This document shows positions 1 through 6,447 of a stretch of DNA of 10,923 nt, piece by piece (within the stretch, counting starts at the first letter, position 1; each line of letters begins with the position of its first letter). A program made the translations under genes and the position numbers. The notes under the pieces were generated by a model that had not been told where the DNA came from, did no database searches, and worked only from the letters and a program-made list of their open reading frames with translations. Origin of the DNA: an uncultured Saprospiraceae bacterium (lineage in GTDB: Bacteria; Bacteroidota; Bacteroidia; Chitinophagales; Saprospiraceae); assembly GCA_934699305.1 (NCBI GenBank), contig CAKUWM010000068.1, positions 1 to 10,923 of the forward strand, given 5' to 3'.

Positions 1-8
1 ATTGATTG

Positions 9-926
9 TCATAAAAGTGTTCCAATAATGCCGCAAATTGCTTTAAACAATAATACTCCATCAATTATAATGAGATAAAATAATATTTTCCGTTCTTTTT
101 TTAAAGACAAGGCAATTAAAATTGATGCTAAAAAAGGTATTAAATTTATCAAATATCTATCCAAATGAAAATCCATTGTATATGAAAATAGTGAAAATGA
201 AACTATTCCGGCCAATAACATTGGGATAAATATGAAGTAAATTGTTTTCTGTATTCCAAATGATACGACAAAAGTTCTGAGCTGATCATTGGCATCGGTG
301 GGATAATCTTTGATGTCAAAAAGAATGGCATTGGCTGTACAAAACATCCAATTTTTTATAAAAAACCATACCAGTAAATGCCAGTTTAGAACAAATTCTA
401 TTTGATTTGCCTGAAGAAAAATTATTGGTAATATAGTTGAAAAATATGCCCATTCCCAGCCAATGATAAAGGATTTTAACCATCCTGAATGACGTATATC
501 GAAGCCGAAGTATTTCTTTGAAATTAGACCATAATAAAACAAGGCTCCAACTAAAGTCAAAAAGGATATGACATACCAAGGAAATGCTATTTTTTCAAGT
601 CTGTAGGTTCCTGCAAAAAAGGAATAAAAAAGGATACAAAGTGGTACAGCAGTCCAGATTATTTCCAACTTTTTTAATATAAATCGATTCCGTTGATACC
701 ATCTGCTCCTTGGGTTTTGTTGGCTTTGTTTTTCAGTTTCTCTTAGATATGCGTAGGTATAATATCCGATGGGTAAAAGAAAAATTACGGTGTAATCTGA
801 AATGGAATTTAAAGGCAATCCAATCTGTAATGATGCCTCAATGCATAATGCAACAGCGAGAATACCGACAAAGTAATTGCCGAAAAAAATGGCTTCAATG
901 AAATTGTCAATCTTTTTCGATGGAAT
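9..926 (-). CDS. UbiA-like polytopic membrane protein, start codon uncertain
   Basis: This encodes a very hydrophobic integral membrane protein with about eight or nine membrane segments. Near the middle it has DIKDYPTD followed by LRTFVVSFG (about nt 255-317), which matches the second Asp-rich motif of UbiA prenyltransferases (DxxDxxxD, then a Thr-x-x-x-x-x-x-Gly stretch). The first Asp-rich motif (NxxxDxxxD) is not visible; that region has YYTYAYLRE and RSRWYQRNR, as in the UbiA-like proteins common in Bacteroidetes, so catalytic activity is doubtful. The first usual start codon is a TTG at 816-818 (269 aa). The frame stays open to the TAA at 960-962, and the extra residues form a good first membrane helix (FFGNYFVGILAVAL), so I place the start near 926 (an ATT codon, about 305 aa). 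The stop is TGA at 9-11. Substrate and role are unknown. It follows the outer-membrane gene at 1177 on the same strand after a gap of about 250 bp. Confidence 0.6.
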   Translation of the reverse strand: MPSKKIDNFIEAIFFGNYFVGILAVALCIEASLQIGLPLNSISDYTVIFLLPIGYYTYAYLRETEKQSQQNPRSRWYQRNRFILKKLEIIWTAVPLCILFYSFFAGTYRLEKIAFPWYVISFLTLVGALFYYGLISKKYFGFDIRHSGWLKSFIIGWEWAYFSTILPIIFLQANQIEFVLNWHLLVWFFIKNWMFCTANAILFDIKDYPTDANDQLRTFVVSFGIQKTIYFIFIPMLLAGIVSFSLFSYTMDFHLDRYLINLIPFLASILIALSLKKERKILFYLIIIDGVLLFKAICGIIGTLL

Positions 927-959
927 AATATTATGATTGTTAGATAAATATATATTAAT

Positions 960-1176
960 TTACTTCACATTTATTTGTGTTGACTATTCGGCTTTTATAA
1001 TTAACTGTATTGAATAGCAATCCTTAAAAAATGTATGAAGTAAAGATATAAAAATATAGGTTTATCATGGAAAGTGTCATAATATATTTGTGAAATTAGC
1101 ATCTATTATAAGATAAGTTTCCCGGAATCTATTTGTTCTTTTTGAAAAAAGCTGTAGAATTACTAAAACTTGGTTT
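960..1176. other. Intergenic region, no gene seen
   Basis: A/T-rich gap between the outer-membrane protein gene and the UbiA-like gene, both on the minus strand. It has no ORF, tRNA or strong hairpin. On the minus strand TATCTTTA (about 1041-1048) resembles the Bacteroidetes -7 element TAnnTTTG, but no clear upstream TTG element sits at the right distance, so a promoter here is only a possibility. Confidence 0.4.
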
Positions 1177-2058
1177 TCAAAATTTCCATTGCCAATAGAA
1201 ATAGGGTATGAATAGGGGGACATAAGCATCCGCCTGTATATCAGGAAACTTATTGTAGAATCCGGCCCATTCTATTCGAAAGCTTCTTAATAGTCCAAAT
1301 TTGTTTTTATAGAATGGCGCTAACCTTACACCATACATGATTTCAAGTTTTCTGGGAACGTTATCAATATAATTAAAAGTAGTTCCATAGGAAGAATTAA
1401 TGTGGAAACTGATCCATTTTAATCGATAATCTAAGCCGAAAGATAAATCAGGGGTTATTTTGTTTTTAAAGACCTTTGCTATCTGATTGGAAGTGTCTTT
1501 ATTAACAAGTCTAAGGTGTTGTGCGTATGTTGCACCCAAAGATGCATGAATATAAAAGTTAGGTATGATGATCCAACTGGCATTCAGGTGGTTATACCAG
1601 CTACTTTTTTGCCTGAATGTTGCAAAATAAGGATTATCCGATTGGTCAAATTCATTGTAGATATATTGATACATCGTCTCAAAGGCCAGAGCCGGCTTCC
1701 ACTTTGATTGATTTGATATCCTAAATCTGAAATTAAAACTTGGAACAGGAAGATTGGGTTTAACAAACAATCCACCAATAAGTGGAAGGAAATCTATTTC
1801 CGCTGTAAATCGGTCTGTAATACCAATCCAGCCCCAACTGGGGAAAGGCAATGAGCGAGGTGCTTGATTATATACACATTCGACTTTTTGGAGAGTATAT
1901 GCGGTATTGCTATTTAATGGATGAAGAAAAATATCGGATTGCAAACCATCGGGAGAGAATGAGGGTTTATTATTTACAATATTATTTTGTGAATAAATTT
2001 GAAAGGAAGTGAGTACAAAAATGGTTAATTGTGTCAACTTTGAATTATTCCATACCAT
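1177..2058 (-). CDS. Exported outer-membrane beta-barrel protein, family unknown
   Basis: This is a 293-aa protein with an N-terminal signal peptide: a polar start, a hydrophobic core at about residues 10-22 (LTIFVLTSFQIY), and likely cleavage near SQ at 23-24. The rest has alternating aromatic and polar strands and no hydrophobic helix. It ends in YFYWQWKF, with the C-terminal phenylalanine typical of proteins inserted by the BAM machinery, so an outer-membrane beta-barrel is the best reading. Residues 75-115 include GITDRFTAEIDFLPLIGG, reminiscent of small transporter or porin-like barrels, but I do not recognise a specific family. The start is ATG at 2056-2058. The strong terminator at 2121-2151 separates it from the Sus operon, so it is probably a separate transcription unit on the same strand. 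A role in glycan uptake is not supported beyond proximity. Confidence 0.65.
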   Translation of the reverse strand: MVWNNSKLTQLTIFVLTSFQIYSQNNIVNNKPSFSPDGLQSDIFLHPLNSNTAYTLQKVECVYNQAPRSLPFPSWGWIGITDRFTAEIDFLPLIGGLFVKPNLPVPSFNFRFRISNQSKWKPALAFETMYQYIYNEFDQSDNPYFATFRQKSSWYNHLNASWIIIPNFYIHASLGATYAQHLRLVNKDTSNQIAKVFKNKITPDLSFGLDYRLKWISFHINSSYGTTFNYIDNVPRKLEIMYGVRLAPFYKNKFGLLRSFRIEWAGFYNKFPDIQADAYVPLFIPYFYWQWKF

Positions 2059-2111
2059 AGCAATTTGATTTTATTGATTTAGAACAGAATGCATAGATTT
2101 TTGGATCAAAT

Positions 2112-2151
2112 TAAAGAAAAAAAGCAGCCTATTTTTACAATAGGCTGCTTT
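2112..2151 (-). terminator. Rho-independent terminator of the Sus-like operon
   Basis: A perfect 13-bp inverted repeat, AAAGCAGCCTATT (2121-2133) and AATAGGCTGCTTT (2139-2151), encloses a 5-nt loop. Read on the minus strand, the stem is followed by a T-rich tract (complement of 2112-2120). It begins about 22 bp past the stop codon of the susF-like gene, so it should end the four-gene transcript. The plus-strand side lacks a good T-run, so I read it as one-directional. Confidence 0.88.
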
Positions 2152-2172
2152 CTATTTGAAACCAAAAAATAA

Positions 2173-3831
2173 TTATAGTTTTTTAACCGTATAGGTATAT
2201 CCGGTAGGAGCAAGGGTCATTACAATTTCGTAATTAGCTGCTTCAGCGATTACGATATTGGCACCATCTGCCTCTAAGCTTCCATCTGCATTGTTGTCGC
2301 CAAAGTTAAAGCCCCAATCGTGATTAGCTCTAAACTTGAATTCGCCGGCGGAAAGTGCACCGGTAAATGTCCAGGAGTAATCACCTGATTTTACCATTGG
2401 AGTTTCATCATTCCATCCTCCGGAAGTGGCGCTTCCGATGACACCCCATTCTTGGCGAAGGGCTGTCCACGTTCCACTGATGAAATCACAATCTATTCTG
2501 TAGAAACCCTCATCAGTAAGCTTACAGTTTTGTTCATCATTTTGTTCTAATACTCCGGTTTGAGTTTTGTTGTCTCCCCAATCACCGTCCCAGCTTTGTG
2601 CCTGAAGGAATTTAAATTCTCCATTGGCTGTCACCGGTGAATATATTCTGAACTTACCATCTTCTAATTTTGTAAATGGCGCAGAATTTCCAGGATCCCA
2701 ACCTGCCGGGACGCCCCCGCCTACTAAGAATAGGTTTTCAGGGAAATTAGACTCAGTAATTGTTGCTGAATTAGTTCCAAGATTGACAACAACTTTATAT
2801 TTTCCGGCAGCCGGCATCTTGATGTTAGCTCCATCGCGCTTTAACTGGAAAGCTTTGCCTATTTCGAATGCTTCGCCATCAGCCAAACCCCAATTGACAT
2901 CCCAACTTCCGGGTATTGCCCTGAATTTCATTTCTTTATCCTGAAGATCCGTAACAATGGAGAAGACACCATTACCATTGTCGGTCAGCGGTATATCCGT
3001 ATTCCAGTCAATACCGGCATCGCCAATGATATTCATGGTACCTGCGACTTCAGAAACGGTCAAAGTGTTATTGTCCACATCGACTAATATTTGGAATAGT
3101 CCACTTACGCCGCCATCAGGTAGCTTGAGATTGGCTCCCCCTAATTTGAGCGCCATTGCTTTTCCAAATGCAAAGGTTTCATCATCCGCTAATCCCCAGT
3201 TGATATCCCAGCTTCCTGCGTCTCTTCTCACTTTGAATTCCTTGCCATATTGTAATTCTGTTACTACTGCAAATTTCTTAACACCAATCAAGTTCATCGG
3301 TACATCAACATCCCACCCTTGGGCTGCATCTCCGATAATATTCATGGTTGTTGCATCTATTGAGGTTGTTGGGCCTTTGTATGCCGTCATGTTGATACCA
3401 AGGATATTGGAAATATATCTCTCATTATTATTTTTATAAGAAGATATTACTCTGACGTCCATGTCGTGCGGTTCATCATAAAGATATCCGAAGCCTGACA
3501 AAATGTTGTTTAATTCTCTGCCGGTAAATTGCTTTTTAAAGGCGCCAACGACAACAGACTGGCTTGCATTGGCAAATTCGGTGCCTTTTTCAGCGATTTC
3601 AATGACAAATTTGTAATTGGCTTTGTCTGTGGCATACTGTGGATCAGTCCAATCTAAAGTTAAAACGATATTGTCTGAATCAGAAGCCGGTGGAGCGACC
3701 ACATCAGCAGAGGCCTTTACGGTTACTGCTTTGCCATTGCCATAAGTATCCAGGTCGTCAAACTTCTTACATGCTGTGAAGAAGAATCCGAGACAAGCCG
3801 TTAGAATGAATAAATTATATATTTTTTTCAT
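2173..3831 (-). CDS. SusF-like surface glycan-binding lipoprotein with four tandem binding modules
   Basis: This 552-aa lipoprotein is the last gene of the operon. The signal peptide ends in a lipobox (FFTAC) with lipidation at Cys21, followed by KKFDDLD, a charged stretch like Bacteroidetes surface-export signals. Residues about 22-152 form a SusE-type N-terminal domain with an Ig-like fold. Four SusE/SusF-type modules follow, at about 162-262, 265-360, 363-459 and 461-552, each opening with a GDA/VGGG/IGSA-like turn and a Trp and containing a second Trp-rich loop (GSWDINWG, GSWDVNWG, QSWDGDWG, HDWGFNFG). These aromatic residues are candidates for stacking on sugar rings. The first two modules are close copies. 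Known SusF has three such modules, so this one is extended. The likely role is holding an alpha-glucan at the cell surface for the SusC/D importer; the actual ligand is inferred. The stop is followed by a strong terminator. Confidence 0.88.
   Translation of the reverse strand: MKKIYNLFILTACLGFFFTACKKFDDLDTYGNGKAVTVKASADVVAPPASDSDNIVLTLDWTDPQYATDKANYKFVIEIAEKGTEFANASQSVVVGAFKKQFTGRELNNILSGFGYLYDEPHDMDVRVISSYKNNNERYISNILGINMTAYKGPTTSIDATTMNIIGDAAQGWDVDVPMNLIGVKKFAVVTELQYGKEFKVRRDAGSWDINWGLADDETFAFGKAMALKLGGANLKLPDGGVSGLFQILVDVDNNTLTVSEVAGTMNIIGDAGIDWNTDIPLTDNGNGVFSIVTDLQDKEMKFRAIPGSWDVNWGLADGEAFEIGKAFQLKRDGANIKMPAAGKYKVVVNLGTNSATITESNFPENLFLVGGGVPAGWDPGNSAPFTKLEDGKFRIYSPVTANGEFKFLQAQSWDGDWGDNKTQTGVLEQNDEQNCKLTDEGFYRIDCDFISGTWTALRQEWGVIGSATSGGWNDETPMVKSGDYSWTFTGALSAGEFKFRANHDWGFNFGDNNADGSLEADGANIVIAEAANYEIVMTLAPTGYTYTVKKL
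2752..3348 (-). repeat. Tandem in-frame duplication of a binding module inside the susF-like gene
   Basis: Two adjacent copies of about 300 bp (3046-3348 and 2752-3039) encode modules 1 and 2 of the SusF-like protein. Both contain TMNIIGDA, GSWD(I/V)NWGLAD, a GKA motif, and GAN(L/I)K(L/M)P at the same spacing. DNA similarity is visible too: around 2884-2911 and 3191-3218 the copies differ mainly at synonymous positions. Modules 3 and 4 are much less similar. This indicates a duplication more recent than the split of the other modules. Confidence 0.8.
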
Positions 3832-3869
3832 CTGTTTTTATTTTTTATAAATATGATACTGTTCGATTC

Positions 3870-4703
3870 CTATAATTTAGAAGCAAATAACTTGCCTCGC
3901 TGGAAATCAACCGTTATTTTATACTTACCTGCTGAAGGAGGTCCGGGAAACTGTGGATCGGAATCTTTCAATTCGATATCGCCACTTTCCCACGTTCCAC
4001 CGGCTAACATGTGGTATTGTGTTCCCCATACGCCATCTTCCTGAATAAGTTTGTATCCGCCGCCACCCGGAAGGTCAATGGTTATTTCGTATAAAGTCTC
4101 AGAAACCTTTGTAAACGCTTGTAAGTCTTTAAATTCCGGCTTTAGTGGATTGTCCCAACCGTTGGGTGTAGCATCGCCTACCATCCAAAGTGTTCCGGTA
4201 GCAGGAGGCGTTACTTTAGGCGGGATGGCATACGGTGTAGCTTGTAAAGGTATAACATTGGAAACTAATTGTGAAAATTTGTCATCAATAGATGCAGTAA
4301 CCCTGACTTCGAGGTTATAAGTGGTACCTACCTGCAATTCCATTTGATTCAACATATAATCATTTAATTCTTTTACCAAAACTTTTTTTCCGAGGTCACC
4401 ATCCAGAGAAAGTTGCTTTCTATTGGGGGTAGTGAAATTTGCTCCCTGGAGATCAAATTCCAATAAGTACGTTACATTGTGTGAACTAACTCCTGAATTA
4501 AATTGGTATTCCGGATTAGTCCAATTGAGCGCAACACCTACATTATCCGCATTGTCGTAACTCATGGCTACTACATCGGTGCTCGCAGTCAATTTGGGCG
4601 CTGTTCCTCCTAAAAATTCTGATTTTATTTCATCCTTTTCACACGATGTAAATGAAATCAAAAATAGGAGACCGCTTAATATCATTAATAAATTCTTTTT
4701 CAT
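3870..4703 (-). CDS. SusE-like surface glycan-binding lipoprotein with one binding module
   Basis: This is a 277-aa lipoprotein. The signal peptide has a hydrophobic core (LLMILSGLLFLISF) and lipobox FTSC with Cys21, followed by EKDE, an acidic/lysine stretch typical of surface-exported Bacteroidetes lipoproteins. Residues about 22-157 are a SusE N-terminal domain; its TASTDVVA and LNWTNPEY match ASADVVA and LDWTDPQY in the neighbouring SusF-like protein, so the two are paralogues. A Pro-rich linker (residues 157-168, IPPKVTPPAT) leads to a single C-terminal module (about 170-277) with WMVGDATPNGWD and Trp226/Trp238 in the second half. SusE of Bacteroides carries two such modules, so this is a short version. 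It lies 112 bp after the susD-like gene and 38 bp before the susF-like gene. The expected role is auxiliary glycan binding beside the SusC/D complex. Confidence 0.85.
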   Translation of the reverse strand: MKKNLLMILSGLLFLISFTSCEKDEIKSEFLGGTAPKLTASTDVVAMSYDNADNVGVALNWTNPEYQFNSGVSSHNVTYLLEFDLQGANFTTPNRKQLSLDGDLGKKVLVKELNDYMLNQMELQVGTTYNLEVRVTASIDDKFSQLVSNVIPLQATPYAIPPKVTPPATGTLWMVGDATPNGWDNPLKPEFKDLQAFTKVSETLYEITIDLPGGGGYKLIQEDGVWGTQYHMLAGGTWESGDIELKDSDPQFPGPPSAGKYKITVDFQRGKLFASKL

Positions 4704-4815
4704 CTGTTTGTTTTTAACATTTTTGAATGAAAGCCTACAACATAGAACAAATTATCATTGGAATTTCTTCTAAAAGTTGTGATGTTTTCTGCATTCAGCT
4801 TTCAAGTTAAATAAA

Positions 4816-6429
4816 TTAGAACCCGCTATTTTGCGATAAATTAGGATTAGATGCTCTATTCGCACTTGGAATCGGGAATAAATTATACTTAGCATCAACC
4901 GCTGTACCATTAGCTACACCGCCTTTCCAAGGCCACAAATAGTCGCCTGAAGTAAGTTGCCCATAGCGTATAAGGTCTGTTCTCCTATGTCCTTCCCAGT
5001 ATAATTCTCTTGATCTTTCGTCTAAGATAGTTTGTAATGACATGTCAGCAGATGTGAAATTGCCTGCTGTGCTTCCACCGTAAGCACGGGTTCTGATGGT
5101 GTTGATGTATCCCAATGCTGTGCCTGCGTCACCACCTGCTCCTCCTCGTAATACAGCTTCAGCATAAATCAAATACATTTCAGAAAGTCGGAAAACAGGA
5201 AAGTCTGTGTCCACAAATTCAGTTGTCGGATCTGAAACGGCCCCGCCATCAGATCTAACATTGACAAATTTCTTGACGTGTAAACCATTTTTAAAATCCC
5301 CGACAGATGGGATTGCGATTTGGCCTGAACTTGTACCAAATACGGATGTTGTGAACAATGCTCTTTGGTCCGTATTTCCACTGAGGTCAGTGAATTTATC
5401 TGCCAATCCTTTTGTCGCTCTATATCCACCCCAACCATTATTGGTGCCATATTCGGCGAAATCGTCACCACAAGCGGCATGAACCAAGAAAGTAGTGTTG
5501 GCGTATGATTTTGATCTTAGACCATCGCAATTTATTGTGAAAATAAATTCATCTTTTCTGGTATCATTATCCGCCATAAAGAGGCTTGAATAACTTGGTT
5601 GAAGGCTGTAACCTGCATTGATTACCTTAGATGCATACGTGATGGCATCGGTATATTGTGCAGTGCCTGTATATACTTCTGCATTTAGGTATATTCTGGC
5701 TAATAATGCCCATGCTGCAGCTTGGTCAACACGGCCGTAATCAGCCGTTTTTGCAGGCTTAAGATCTGTATCGATGGCTTTCAGTTCATTTACAATATAC
5801 GTATATAAATCTTTACGACTTATTTCGCGTGGCAATTCTGTGCCGACACCATTTTCTTCCGTGATCAAGGTCGATTTTCCGAATAAGTCCATCATTACCC
5901 AATAATTGAAGGCTCTTAAAAACCTTGCTTCGGCACGGCTATTGGCAATATCTGATGCTTCACTGCCTGAAATACCTCTACCGGAGACCTTTTCAGCAGT
6001 TGATTCTCTCAGATACTCATTAATCAGTGTGATGTTGTATATTGGACGTGCATATAGCCCTAATATAAACGGATCAGACGCAGTGTATTGTAAATTGTGA
6101 AAATCATGGATAGTCTGGTCGTTCCAGGCTACGATTGCTTCGTCAGTAGGTAATTCTTGCGCATTGAAGAAGCTACGAATAAAACCAACTTGAGAACCCT
6201 CATCCAGGTTTCCTTTTATATCCGGATTGCCGGCAGGGCCTGCATTGCCGGTTACAGCAAGTGTGCCATATAATTTTGCCAATGCAGAACGATATCCATC
6301 GGCAGTAGCATAGGCTTTATCAGGTGTTAGGTCATTGACCGGATATAGGTCGAGTTTATTTGCGCAAGACCCAAATAATACGACCAAGACCAAGCCTGTA
6401 AATATATTTTTAAAATTAATATTTATCAT
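4816..6429 (-). CDS. SusD/RagB-family outer-membrane nutrient-binding lipoprotein
   Basis: A 537-aa lipoprotein that should form the lid of the SusC-like transporter and bind the glycan before import. The signal peptide ends LFGSC with lipidation at Cys22; the mature end CANKLDLYPVNDLT is typical of SusD proteins. The N-terminal SusD-like half (about 22-230) contains RAEARFLRAFNYWVMMDLFG, the usual TPR-like helix; the C-terminal RagB/SusD half has FRLSEMYLIYAEAVLRGG, LDERSRELYWEGHRRTDLIR and the closing LFPIPSANRASNPNLSQNSG. The length is normal and no motif is missing. It begins 18 bp after the susC-like stop, so the two are almost certainly co-transcribed. The sequence does not reveal the substrate; the downstream SusE/SusF-like genes suggest an alpha-glucan. 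Confidence 0.95.
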   Translation of the reverse strand: MININFKNIFTGLVLVVLFGSCANKLDLYPVNDLTPDKAYATADGYRSALAKLYGTLAVTGNAGPAGNPDIKGNLDEGSQVGFIRSFFNAQELPTDEAIVAWNDQTIHDFHNLQYTASDPFILGLYARPIYNITLINEYLRESTAEKVSGRGISGSEASDIANSRAEARFLRAFNYWVMMDLFGKSTLITEENGVGTELPREISRKDLYTYIVNELKAIDTDLKPAKTADYGRVDQAAAWALLARIYLNAEVYTGTAQYTDAITYASKVINAGYSLQPSYSSLFMADNDTRKDEFIFTINCDGLRSKSYANTTFLVHAACGDDFAEYGTNNGWGGYRATKGLADKFTDLSGNTDQRALFTTSVFGTSSGQIAIPSVGDFKNGLHVKKFVNVRSDGGAVSDPTTEFVDTDFPVFRLSEMYLIYAEAVLRGGAGGDAGTALGYINTIRTRAYGGSTAGNFTSADMSLQTILDERSRELYWEGHRRTDLIRYGQLTSGDYLWPWKGGVANGTAVDAKYNLFPIPSANRASNPNLSQNSGF

Positions 6430-6447
6430 TTCAAATAATTTTGGAAT

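Noticed and set aside
710..901. Plus-strand ORF of 63 codons over the UbiA-like N-terminal region
   Set aside because: It lies opposite the extended frame of the membrane protein and has no recognisable features; it is an antisense shadow.
1130..1176. Possible terminator after the outer-membrane barrel gene
   Set aside because: The candidate hairpin CTTTTT-GA-AAAAAG is almost entirely A/T with a two-base loop and would not be stable.
2957..3439. Plus-strand ORF of 160 codons inside the susF-like gene
   Set aside because: It is antisense to clearly coding repeat modules and rich in Ser/Pro/Ala as expected of a complement reading; no domain or start context supports it.
4704..4815. Possible folded leader or attenuator in the 112-bp susD-susE gap
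   Set aside because: Only short separated complements are seen (GAAAGC with GCTTTC, ACAAC with GTTGT) with very unequal interior loops and no T-run; not convincing as a terminator or riboswitch.
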